Assembly (NCBI GenBank): GCA_043818355.1
Contig: JBDRFX010000025.1
Span: forward strand, 1-31,380
Source: JAHJCL01 sp043818355
GTDB lineage: Bacteria > Patescibacteriota > Minisyncoccia > Minisyncoccales > DG-74-3
Direction: 5' to 3'
Length of the DNA stretch: 31,380 nt
Positions 24,526 through 31,380 of this stretch are shown here, in pieces (the stretch's first letter is position 1; the number at the start of each line of letters is the position of its first letter). The notes under the pieces are model-generated. The model was not told the origin of the DNA, made no database searches, and saw nothing but the letters and a program-made list of their open reading frames with translations. The position numbers and the translations under genes were made by a program.

Positions 24526-25202
24526 AATATAAATCTTCCATTGCGGTCATCCCTAATTAATTTACCATCTTCTAGGGTAATGACTCTTTTGCGCAAAGAA
24601 TTAATAATCTCCTTACTATGAGTGGCTAATATAACGGTAGTGCCAAGCTCATTAATCTTCAATAAAAGTCTAGTAATCTCTGATGTATTATATGGGTCTA
24701 AATTACCAGTAGGTTCATCAGCCAAAATAATATCTGGCCTATGAATTAAAGCTCTGGCTATTGCTGCTCTCTGTCTTTCTCCAGCTGATAATTCTGCTGG
24801 AAAATGATGAGCTCTATTTGTTAATCCAACAATTTCTAAAACCTTAGGCACATCTCTTTCTATTTCTTCATCAGTTTTTCCCAAAACCTCCATAATATAA
24901 ACAATGTTTTCATAAGCTGTTTTGGAAGATAGTAGTTTATAATCTTGAAAAACTGCTCCTATTCTTCTGCGTAGTTCTGGCAATTCTCCTGACTTTAACT
25001 CACTAATGTTTTTATCTTCGAACAAAACTCTACCTTTAGTCGGTTTTTCTTGTCCTAAAAGCAATTTCAGTAAGGTGGTTTTTCCAGCTCCAGACTTTCC
25101 AACCAAAGAAACAAACTCTTGCTTCTCTATTTCAAAACAAACATCTTTTAAAGCAACTGTGTCGGGTGAATAAATCTTAGTAACTTTGTCAAAAATTATC
25201 AT
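24522..25202 (-). CDS. ftsE: Cell division ATP-binding protein FtsE
   Basis: An ABC ATPase of 226 residues that partners FtsX. Walker A is GKSGAGKTT (35-43), the Q-loop VFQDYKLL, the ABC signature LSAGERQR (usually LSGGEQQR), Walker B IILADEPTGNLD, and the switch histidine in LATHSKE. YSPDTVALKDVCFEIEKQEFVSLVG is the standard FtsE start. The start overlaps the end of prfB by one base and the end overlaps ftsX by four, so prfB, ftsE and ftsX are translated as a coupled set. Confidence 0.96.
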   Translation of the reverse strand: MIIFDKVTKIYSPDTVALKDVCFEIEKQEFVSLVGKSGAGKTTLLKLLLGQEKPTKGRVLFEDKNISELKSGELPELRRRIGAVFQDYKLLSSKTAYENIVYIMEVLGKTDEEIERDVPKVLEIVGLTNRAHHFPAELSAGERQRAAIARALIHRPDIILADEPTGNLDPYNTSEITRLLLKINELGTTVILATHSKEIINSLRKRVITLEDGKLIRDDRNGRFIL

Positions 25203-26303
25203 TAAATATTTTTGTTTTTAATCTCAGCTATAATAAATTTATCTAAATCTCCGTCGAGCACTGCTTCAACATTAGAAGTTTCAACCTCTGTTCTCAAATC
25301 TTTAACTAGTTTGTATGGATGTAAAACATATGACCTTATCTGATGCCCCCAAGAAGGATCTATTTTTTCTCCCTTAATTTTCTTTAATTTCTTTTCTTCT
25401 TCTAATTGTTTCAATTGACACAACTTACCAATTAAAACTTTCATTGCTTTCTGACGATTCATACTTTGCAATCTTTCTGACTGACAAGTTACCGTAATGC
25501 CTGTTGGAATATGAACCAAACGAACGGCTGTTTCTCTTTTATTAACATTCTGTCCTCCAGCTCCGGATGATCTAAATGTATCCATTTTAACTTCTTCTGG
25601 TTTTATTTCAATCTCTGCCATATCTTTATCAGAAATATCTGGAATAATCTCAACTTGAGCAAAAGAAGTATGACGCAATTTTTGAGTAGAAAAAGGTGAA
25701 ATTCTTACCAAGCGATGTGTTCCATTTTCTTTTTTCAAAATGCCAAAAGAAAACTTTCCTTTAATTTCCATTGTAACTGATTTAATTCCAATTCTTCCAT
25801 CAGGCCCTCCTGCCTCTCCAAAAGATTCATTCAAAAATTTAACCTTCCAGTCTTTTCTTTCTGCATATCTTTCATACATTCTTAAAAGCATTGTTGCCCA
25901 ATCTTGCGAGTCCCTACCTCCTGCTCCAGCAAAAATTGATAAAACAGCGTTTTGAGAGTCATATCTACCAGAAAGAAAAATTTCTGTTTCTTTTTCTTCA
26001 ATTCTCTTTTCAATGTCTTTGATTTCTTTCTCTAACCCTTTTTCGTCATCAATTTCATTAACGAGTTGAGAAAAATCATCTAAATCATTTTTAAGTTTTA
26101 AAAAAACCTTGATCTCTTCTTCTGTTTCGCTTAACTCTTGACTTGCCTCTATGGCTCTCTCCTTATTATCCCAAAAATTAGGTTGCTCTATTTCTTTTCT
26201 TAAACCTTCAATTAACTTTTGTTTCTCTCCTAGGTCAAAGACAGTCCTCAAGGATGAGGAGCCTATTTTTTAAATCTTCTTTTTTACTTTCAAAATTATT
26301 CAT
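25202..26303 (-). CDS. prfB: Peptide chain release factor 2, with programmed +1 frameshift
   Basis: RF2 ends translation at UGA and UAA. Reading from the ATG at 26301-26303 gives 22 codons ending in CTT, then an in-frame TGA at 26235-26237. A +1 shift at CTTTGAC continues in the long frame (DLGEKQKL...), giving 366 residues, the normal length (365 in E. coli). The N-terminal coil (1-105) is present. The RF2 codon-recognition motif SPF is in RISPFSTQ, and the GGQ motif in SSGAGGQNVNKRE. Without the shift the protein would be a 22-residue peptide. A GAGG 5 bases before CTT could act as the internal Shine-Dalgarno stimulator. The gene starts 11 bases after tRNA-Thr(CGU) and has no Shine-Dalgarno site of its own. 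Confidence 0.95.
26234..26249 (-). promoter_or_regulatory. prfB programmed +1 frameshift site
   Basis: The slippery sequence CTT TGA C (26234-26240, minus strand) is the same as in E. coli prfB. It is preceded by GAGG (26246-26249), a Shine-Dalgarno-like element with a 5-base spacer; E. coli uses AGGGGG with 3 bases. Low RF2 lets the ribosome slip and make more RF2, a feedback loop known in many bacteria. Slip efficiency is not measured here. Confidence 0.93.
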
Positions 26304-26314
26304 ACTGTTCTTTG

Positions 26315-26386
26315 AGCCGAGGAGAGGAGTTGAACCTCCAACCTACGGTTTACGATACCGTTGCTCTGCCATTGAGCTACCTCGGC
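26315..26386 (-). tRNA. tRNA-Thr(CGU)
   Basis: The minus strand gives acceptor GCCGAGG/CCTCGGC, D arm GCTC/GAGC, a fully paired anticodon stem ACGGT/ACCGT with loop ATCGTAA (anticodon CGT, Thr ACG), T loop TTCAACT and discriminator T73. No CCA is encoded (CAA follows). The body is nearly identical to tRNA-Thr(UGU) at 1723-1797. It is the first gene of the prfB-ftsEX transcript. Confidence 0.96.
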
Positions 26387-26419
26387 AGATTCCGCCGGTT
26401 TTCCTTATATTATTGGCTT

Positions 26420-26447
26420 ATTTTATCATAAAAATCATATTTTACAA
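26420..26447 (-). promoter_or_regulatory. Promoter of the tRNA-Thr(CGU)-prfB-ftsEX operon
   Basis: On the minus strand -35 TTGTAA (26442-26447), a 16-base spacer and an extended -10 TGATAAAAT (26420-26428). The tRNA begins about 33 bases after the -10. It lies directly after the terminator of ald. Confidence 0.6.
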
Positions 26448-26449
26448 CG

Positions 26450-26472
26450 AAAAACTCCAATTTAATTGGAGT
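26450..26472 (-). terminator. Rho-independent terminator after ald
   Basis: The minus strand folds ACTCCAAT against ATTGGAGT (8 pairs) around TAA and continues into TTTTT. It sits 26 bases after the ald stop codon. Confidence 0.85.
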
Positions 26473-26497
26473 CTTTGGTGAAAAATAGTCAATCTTT

Positions 26498-27661
26498 TTA
26501 ATTAGCTGCTTCGTCTAATGATTTAAATTTATCATTAAAACCATGTTCTTTGGCCACAGGTTCTAGGGTAATATATCCATTAATAACATTAACTCCCTGC
26601 CTCAAACCCGAATCAGACAAAATAGCTTTCATTCCCCCTTCAGCTATCTTTTTAACATATTCTCTGGTAGCTGTGTTCAAAGCATGAGTTGAAGTTGCTC
26701 CAACAGTCCCTGGAATATTGGGAATACCAATATAAATAATCTTTTTACCTGTCTGTGGTCCTTCTACAATAATTTCAGGATGATTAATATGCGTAATCTT
26801 AGAAAATTCACATACTCCTCCTTGATCAATAGCAACGTCTCCAATCACAGCTCCCTCTTTCATAATGTCCAGCATTTCTGTTTTAATGAGCCTGTCTGCC
26901 CTAGTTCCTTTAATATATATTGAACCAATAATTATATCTGCGTTTTCTAGCTCTTGACCTAAAACTTCTTTAGTAGATTCTAGAATCTTTAGACCAGCAC
27001 CGAATGCATCTGCTAATGGCTGTAGCCTTGCTTGCAATTCTATTCTTTTATCTTCTCTTAGTTCTAGGACAACAACATCAGCTCCTCTACCTAAAGCACA
27101 ATGAGCAGAAGCCTCTCCAACTACTCCACCTCCAATAATTAAAACCTTACCAGCTTTTCCCCTAATCCTATTAATCATTTTATTGGAAAGCCCTTTGGGA
27201 GAAGCTAAATATTCACTACAAATATCAATAATTCTGTGCCCTGCTACTTCACTCATTGGAGCCAATAAAGGAATTGTTCTGTCTTCTAAAACAATTGTTT
27301 CATAGGCAATAAATGTTCCTTTGCTTTCAACACATCTTTCAGTTAGTTCCTTATTAGCAGGATTTGCTAAATGCAAATAAGTGAACAGTATCAAATCTTC
27401 TCTTAAATATTCAAATTCTTCTTTTTGTGGTTCTTTTACCTTAACCATCAAATCCACTCCCTCCCAAACGCTCTTGGCTTCTTCAACAATCTCAGCTCCT
27501 GCTAGAGTATATTCTTCATCAGAAATTTGGGATTTTAAGCCTGCTCCTTTTTCAACTAAAACTTCATGCCCCAAAGCGGTTAATTCCTTTATTGTTTGAG
27601 GAGTCAATCCAACTCTTGTTTCTGTATTATCTTTGATTTCTCTTACTGTTCCTATTTTCAT
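26498..27661 (-). CDS. ald: Alanine dehydrogenase
   Basis: The enzyme interconverts L-alanine and pyruvate plus ammonia with NAD. The 387-residue protein has the substrate arginine in NTETRVGLTP (R16), KVKEPQ, the histidine in LFTYLHLANP, APMSEVAGH (usually VAGR), the NAD-binding GGGVVGEASA, the catalytic aspartate in GDVAIDQGG, and PNIPGTVGATSTHALN at the C-terminal side. Its length exceeds the usual 370 slightly. The related transhydrogenase alpha subunit is less likely given these motifs and the absence of a beta-subunit gene. It could supply alanine for peptidoglycan or pyruvate for PEP synthase. It follows tRNA-Gly by 30 bases and has its own terminator. Confidence 0.93.
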   Translation of the reverse strand: MKIGTVREIKDNTETRVGLTPQTIKELTALGHEVLVEKGAGLKSQISDEEYTLAGAEIVEEAKSVWEGVDLMVKVKEPQKEEFEYLREDLILFTYLHLANPANKELTERCVESKGTFIAYETIVLEDRTIPLLAPMSEVAGHRIIDICSEYLASPKGLSNKMINRIRGKAGKVLIIGGGVVGEASAHCALGRGADVVVLELREDKRIELQARLQPLADAFGAGLKILESTKEVLGQELENADIIIGSIYIKGTRADRLIKTEMLDIMKEGAVIGDVAIDQGGVCEFSKITHINHPEIIVEGPQTGKKIIYIGIPNIPGTVGATSTHALNTATREYVKKIAEGGMKAILSDSGLRQGVNVINGYITLEPVAKEHGFNDKFKSLDEAAN

Positions 27662-27691
27662 TTTTTTTTAGAATTAATATTTTTTGCACAG

Positions 27692-27763
27692 AGCGAGAGA
27701 CGGGATTCGAACCCGCGACTTCATCCTTGGGAAGGATGCATTCTACCACTGAATTACTCTCGC
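27692..27763 (-). tRNA. tRNA-Gly(CCC)
   Basis: On the minus strand the acceptor is GCGAGAG/CTCTCGC, D arm ATTC/GAAT, anticodon stem CATCC/GGATG, loop TTCCCAA (anticodon CCC, Gly GGG), T loop TTCGAAT and discriminator T73. No CCA is encoded. The first ten bases overlap the end of the DivIC-like gene, whose TAA stop is made by bases 8-10 of the tRNA. Confidence 0.96.
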
Positions 27764-28155
27764 AAAAACCTTTTGACTTTTTCTATTATATTGCTCCAAA
27801 AGCCTAAATCTTCATTAATCTCACCTGAATCTTCATCTGATCCATCAGGAGGAATAACAACTACTGGCTTCTCCCCTTCCTTAACAAGTCCCTGATCTCT
27901 GGCTCTTTCTTCCCAATAAGCATCTTTGTCGGCCTCAGAAATGCCTAATTGTAAATCAGAGGTTCTGTTTTCCAGAGCCTTCACTTCTTCTTCTAATCTT
28001 TCTATTTCTTTTGACATTTCTGCTCTTTTCGATCTTATCTTTATATCAGAGACAATAATCAATAAGAGGAATATGCTTAAAATAATTAGGAAAAAAATAG
28101 GATAAAGATCTTTTCTGGGATTGGTCTTTTTAACTTTTTTGTTTTTTGTTACCAT
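27754..28155 (-). CDS. DivIC/FtsB-like septum protein
   Basis: A bitopic membrane protein of 133 residues. A basic cytoplasmic N terminus (VTKNKKVKKTNPRKD) leads into one membrane span (about 20-38), then a coiled coil (about 45-78, KEIERLEEEVKALENRTSDL) and ARDQGLVKEGEKPVVVIPP, the typical end of FtsB/DivIC/FtsL-type proteins. A further tail (about 105-133) contains acidic repeats and an amphipathic end not found in short FtsB. It should bridge divisome proteins outside the membrane. The ATG at 28153-28155 is chosen; a TTG 24 bases upstream is possible. The last 10 bases lie inside tRNA-Gly. Confidence 0.85.
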   Translation of the reverse strand: MVTKNKKVKKTNPRKDLYPIFFLIILSIFLLLIIVSDIKIRSKRAEMSKEIERLEEEVKALENRTSDLQLGISEADKDAYWEERARDQGLVKEGEKPVVVIPPDGSDEDSGEINEDLGFWSNIIEKVKRFLRE

Positions 28156-28161
28156 ATATAT

Positions 28162-28266
28162 ATGAAAAAATTTTCTCAAAAAAAGATTTTAAGGGTATTC
28201 TGGGTTTTTGCTGTTTCTTTAATAATTCTGAGCACAGTACTCATGATACTGGCTCCACTATTCTAA
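28162..28266 (+). CDS. Possible 34-residue single-span peptide
   Basis: The plus strand opens with ATG at 28162 and ends with TAA at 28264-28266. The peptide starts MKKFSQKKILRVFW and continues with one hydrophobic span (about 12-33) ending in APLF: a basic head and a membrane anchor. It lies in the otherwise empty gap between lepA and the DivIC-like gene, is divergent from the latter with 6 bases between the two ATGs, and is one of only three genes proposed on this strand. A weak extended -10 (TGTTACCAT) lies 6 bases before the ATG. The length, charge pattern and position suggest a real small membrane protein, but chance cannot be excluded. Confidence 0.45.
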   Translation: MKKFSQKKILRVFWVFAVSLIILSTVLMILAPLF

Positions 28267-28289
28267 TTTTAAACTTTTTGGGTTTTGAG

Positions 28290-30071
28290 TCAACTACGAA
28301 ACATCTCCAAAAAAATCTTTGGAGGGATATGAATCCTGCTTTTTTCTTTCATTTCTTTTTTACCCTTTTTTTGTCTTTCTAATAACTTTCTTTTCCTTGT
28401 TACATCTCCTCCGTAAAGAGGAGCTGTTACGTCTTTCCTACGAGCTTTAATTGTTTCTCTAGCCAAAACCTTACCACCAACTACCGCCTGCAATGGAACA
28501 GAAAATTGTTGATGTGGTAAAATTTCTTTTAATTTCTTCACCATGCTACTTCCCTCTTCTTGAGCCTTATTCACGGGCACAACTCTAGAGAATGTTTCTT
28601 CTGGCTCTCCTCCAATTAAAATTTCTAGCTTTACCAAATCACTATGCTTATAGTCCAAAAGTTCATAATTCATAGAAGCAAATCCCTGACTAATCCCTTT
28701 AAGATTGTCATAAAAATCAATAATTATTTCTCTTAATGGTACTTCATAAATCAAAAGCATTTTAGAAAGCATGTACTTTGTTTCAATATGCATTCCTCTG
28801 GATTGTTTTAAAAGATCCAAAATACTACCTAAAAATTCGCTTGGAGTAATAATCTCTACTTTAACCCATGGCTCTTTAGCTTCTTTAATTTGTGAATCTT
28901 CTGGCCAATCACTAACTGAATAGATTATCTTTTCTTGATTTTTATTGTCAATAATTTGATAAGAAACTTGTGGCCTAGAAATAATTAACTCTAAACCGAA
29001 CTCTCTGAATAATCTTTCTGAAGTAATTTCAATATGAAGAGAACCCAAAAAACCACAACGGAATCCTCTACCCAAAACACTTTTAGTTTCTGGTTCAAAA
29101 ATCAAAGCTGCGTCATTAAGTTTTAATTGGGATAAGGCTTTTTTTAATAAATCAAAATCATCAGAATTTTCGGGATAAAAACTAGCAAATACCACTGGCA
29201 TTGGCTCTTTATATCCTGGTAACGCTTGAACAGATAATTTTTCTCTGGGATTCACAATAGTGTCTCCAACTCTCACTAAATCTGGCTCTTTAATTCCTGT
29301 AGCCAAATATCCTATTTCCCCCGCCTTTAAAGAATCTATGGGTCTCAAATCAGGACTAAAAATACCAACCTCTTTCGCTTCGCCACCACTCTCTGCTGCC
29401 ATTAAATAAAAAGCGTCTCCCCTTTTAATCTCACCATCAAAAACTCTGATAAAAGCCAAAATCCCCTTAAAAGCATCAAATTTAGAATCAAAAATTAAAG
29501 CTTTAAGTGGTTTATTGATATCTCCTGTAGGTAGAGGCACATCAATAACAGCCTCTAAAATCTTATCTACATTGGTACCATTTTTCCCAGAAATCATAAA
29601 AATCTCATCTTCTGAGATCTCTAGTAATTGAGCTAGTTCTTTTTTAGAACCCTCAATGTCTCCTTGAGCTAAATCTATTTTATTAACAGCTGCAATAATT
29701 TTTAAATTTTGTTTTTTAGCTAAGTCTAAATTATGAATTGTTTGAGCTTGAATTCCTTTAGTAATATCTACCAACAACAAAGCTCCCTCAACAGCAACTA
29801 AACTTCTAGAAACTTCATAATTGAAATCTATGTGACCTGGAGTATCAATTAAATTAAAAATATAGTCTTTTCCACCATGGCTATAATTCATCCTGACAGG
29901 TTGCATCTTGATAGTAATCCCTTTTTCTTGTTCTAAGTCCATGGTGTCTAAAAATCTAGAATGCATTTTAGTTTTAGGAACAGTATTGGTAATTTCCAAA
30001 AACCTATCTGCTAGAGTAGATTTACCATGATCAATATGTGAAATAATAACAAAATTTCTAATATTCTTCAT
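28290..30071 (-). CDS. lepA: Elongation factor 4 (LepA)
   Basis: LepA is a translational GTPase that acts on ribosomes in an unfavourable state or during assembly. The G domain has SHIDHGKST (11-19), the switch region EKGITIKMQPVRM, DTPGHIDF and NKIDL. Domains II, III and V follow (EPMPVVFASFYP, GFRCGFLGSLHIEI). The C-terminal LepA-specific end has KARRKDVTAPLYGGDVTRKRKLLERQKKGKK, the diagnostic segment, then IHIPPKIFLEMF. At 593 residues the length is normal. Its start overlaps the end of murJ by 14 bases. Confidence 0.97.
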   Translation of the reverse strand: MKNIRNFVIISHIDHGKSTLADRFLEITNTVPKTKMHSRFLDTMDLEQEKGITIKMQPVRMNYSHGGKDYIFNLIDTPGHIDFNYEVSRSLVAVEGALLLVDITKGIQAQTIHNLDLAKKQNLKIIAAVNKIDLAQGDIEGSKKELAQLLEISEDEIFMISGKNGTNVDKILEAVIDVPLPTGDINKPLKALIFDSKFDAFKGILAFIRVFDGEIKRGDAFYLMAAESGGEAKEVGIFSPDLRPIDSLKAGEIGYLATGIKEPDLVRVGDTIVNPREKLSVQALPGYKEPMPVVFASFYPENSDDFDLLKKALSQLKLNDAALIFEPETKSVLGRGFRCGFLGSLHIEITSERLFREFGLELIISRPQVSYQIIDNKNQEKIIYSVSDWPEDSQIKEAKEPWVKVEIITPSEFLGSILDLLKQSRGMHIETKYMLSKMLLIYEVPLREIIIDFYDNLKGISQGFASMNYELLDYKHSDLVKLEILIGGEPEETFSRVVPVNKAQEEGSSMVKKLKEILPHQQFSVPLQAVVGGKVLARETIKARRKDVTAPLYGGDVTRKRKLLERQKKGKKEMKEKSRIHIPPKIFLEMFRS

Positions 30072-31380
30072 TCTTCTTCAAAAAGAAAATTAAGAGTAAA
30101 CAAAACTGAAAAATAGATGATACAGAAAAAGCCAGAGGCAATCCTAAAACTTCAACTCCCTTCATTTCCCTTAAAACAAAATAATAAATAATACTAGGCG
30201 GATTACTAACAAACCAAAAGCTTAAGGCAATATTTAATATAACCATAAAAAAGGCAATAGCAGTAGGCGTCTTAGTGTCCTTTAAGGCAAAAAATCCTCT
30301 TAATAATAAAGAAATTAAAGCTGAGGCAGGTATGCTTAAACAAAACAAACCCAAACTAGCTGATGTTAAAACAGAAGAAGAGTTGGAAAACTGACCATGA
30401 GTTAAAACAATATCTACTATTAAGTCTTTAAAAATAAAAATCAATAAACTGGCTGGTAAAACTAAATAAAGAATTTTATTAAAAACAGACCAAAAACTTT
30501 TTAAAAACTCTTTCCTTTTTTTCTCAGCTTCAAGTTGAGTGAATTTCGGAAAAGCTGATACAGCAAAAGAAACACCTATTATTCCAATAGGTAGATATCT
30601 CAAATTATTAGAAAAATTAAATATAGAAACAGAGCCTTCAACTAAAGTAGAAGCAATAGCACCAATAACAATTAAATTAATTTGTTGAGAAGCTATGCCA
30701 AATATTCTGGGAATCATAAGCCTAAAAACATCTTTTAATCCCTCTGCTTTAAAATCAATGCCAAAAGAAAACTTAAAGCCTGATTCCATGGCTGATGGAA
30801 CTTGAATTATAAGATGCAAAAATGCTCCCAAAACAACACCGAAACAAACGCCTAAAATTCCGAATTTAGGAGACAATAAAAATATACCTAAAATAATACC
30901 TAGATTATAAAAAAGAGGACAAAAAGAGAAAATCAAAAACTTATTAAAATACTGCAACATTCCAGAAAAAACGCTAGACAGTCCAAGCAAGATTGGACTC
31001 AATAACATTACTCTGGTTAGAATAACGCACTGTGTTTGAGCCTCTAAAGAAAAACCTGGAGCAATAAATTTAATTAACTCTGGTGAAATAAAAAACAAAA
31101 TTAAGGATATAAAAGACAAAGAAACAAAAAATATATTTATTAAATTAGAAGCAAATTTGAATGCTTTTTCTTTGTCTCTAGCATAGTATTCAGAAAATAT
31201 GGGCAAGAAAGCGACAACTACTCCTCCAGCAATTAAAATATTATAAACAAAATCAGGAATCCTAAAAGCTGTGAAATATATATCTAATAATTCTCCTGCC
31301 CCGAATTTATCTGCTAACAACCAATCTCTCAAAACACCTAAAAATCTGCTAAGCAGGGTTGAAAAAGAAAGAATCAAAGC
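30058..31380 (-). CDS. murJ: Lipid II flippase MurJ (5' end outside the window)
   Basis: MurJ moves lipid II across the membrane for peptidoglycan assembly. The frame is open to the window edge; about 440 residues are visible and the first 10-20 are missing. It begins in the first membrane span (ILSFSTLLSRFLGVLRDWLL), followed by the typical DKFGAGELLDIYFTAFRIPDF, and FLPIFSEYYARD. About 12-14 membrane segments can be counted. Internal arginines of the central cavity appear in LSRFLGVLRDW and MIPRIFGIASQQINL. The C-terminal lysines end in the cytoplasm. It overlaps lepA by 14 bases. The family includes other MVF-type flippases, but these motifs favour MurJ. Confidence 0.93.
   Translation of the reverse strand, partial: ALILSFSTLLSRFLGVLRDWLLADKFGAGELLDIYFTAFRIPDFVYNILIAGGVVVAFLPIFSEYYARDKEKAFKFASNLINIFFVSLSFISLILFFISPELIKFIAPGFSLEAQTQCVILTRVMLLSPILLGLSSVFSGMLQYFNKFLIFSFCPLFYNLGIILGIFLLSPKFGILGVCFGVVLGAFLHLIIQVPSAMESGFKFSFGIDFKAEGLKDVFRLMIPRIFGIASQQINLIVIGAIASTLVEGSVSIFNFSNNLRYLPIGIIGVSFAVSAFPKFTQLEAEKKRKEFLKSFWSVFNKILYLVLPASLLIFIFKDLIVDIVLTHGQFSNSSSVLTSASLGLFCLSIPASALISLLLRGFFALKDTKTPTAIAFFMVILNIALSFWFVSNPPSIIYYFVLREMKGVEVLGLPLAFSVSSIFQFCLLLIFFLKKNEEY

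Noticed and set aside
25202..26251. RF2 starting at the internal TTG at 26251
   Set aside because: The upstream ATG with the CTTTGAC slip site accounts for the full N terminus and is the known arrangement of prfB.
26498..27661. NAD(P) transhydrogenase alpha subunit
   Set aside because: The catalytic segments are those of alanine dehydrogenase and no beta-subunit gene follows.

Overview
The window looks like part of the chromosome of a small-genome bacterium of the Candidate Phyla Radiation (Patescibacteria), most likely Parcubacteria (OD1). The grounds are an AT-rich sequence, a 16S rRNA with OD1-like deviations at otherwise conserved sites (AATAGACGG at the 926 region, a changed 1100 region, a changed 1400 region), compact proteins, genes that mostly touch or overlap, and a gene set of core information processing, division and central carbon metabolism. 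The placement rests on recognition of sequence features, not on a tree. UGA is a stop codon here: prfB carries a classical UGA frameshift site and several genes end in TGA, so the recoded UGA=Gly code of some CPR lineages does not apply.

Layout. Positions 1-1800 (minus strand) hold the end of an rRNA operon: tRNA-Thr(UGU), an rRNA promoter with a boxA-like element, an uninterrupted 16S gene and the first ~120 bases of the spacer towards a presumed 23S gene. Positions 1800-3540 hold a small membrane protein gene, tsf and rpsB (minus). rpmE and a short prfA run on the plus strand (3618-4583) and meet a coiled-coil/lytic transglycosylase gene tail to tail. From 4589 to 21031 nearly everything is on the minus strand. 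Read in the direction of transcription it is rluD-like, ftsZ, NAD(P)HX dehydratase, trxB, eno, gpm, membrane thioredoxin, glutaredoxin and gap, then a terminator, then ADP-forming acyl-CoA synthetase beta and alpha, PEP synthase, PfkB kinase, class II aldolase, ferredoxin, L25 and the transglycosylase. degV and a YbaB-like gene lie just upstream of rluD. At 22300-26400 an operon reads tRNA-Thr(CGU), prfB (with a programmed +1 frameshift), ftsE, ftsX, a tRNA fragment, a LAGLIDADG homing endonuclease, tRNA-Gln(CUG) and a small membrane protein. At 26450-31380 lie murJ (cut by the window edge), lepA, a DivIC/FtsB-like gene that overlaps tRNA-Gly(CCC), and alanine dehydrogenase. No gap between genes exceeds about 140 bases.

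How the genes fit together. The metabolic block covers the triose part of glycolysis or gluconeogenesis (aldolase, GAPDH, phosphoglycerate mutase, enolase, PEP synthase), with an acyl-CoA synthetase that could yield ATP and acetate. This suits a fermentative organism. A sugar kinase of the PfkB family sits exactly where a phosphofructokinase would be useful. Redox proteins (thioredoxin reductase, thioredoxin, glutaredoxin, ferredoxin) are interleaved. Division and wall genes (ftsZ, ftsE, ftsX, DivIC-like, murJ, a PcsB-like coil fused to a transglycosylase) point to a peptidoglycan wall and FtsEX-controlled remodelling.

Most notable points: a homing endonuclease gene squeezed between a 5' tRNA-Gln remnant and an intact tRNA-Gln; a release factor 1 without its first domain beside a full-length frameshift-regulated release factor 2; a repeated arrangement in which promoter -10 boxes lie only 6-10 bases before start codons, implying leaderless mRNAs although the 16S anti-SD is intact; a tRNA-Gly whose first bases contain the stop codon of the preceding gene; and a C-to-U change at 16S position 1400.
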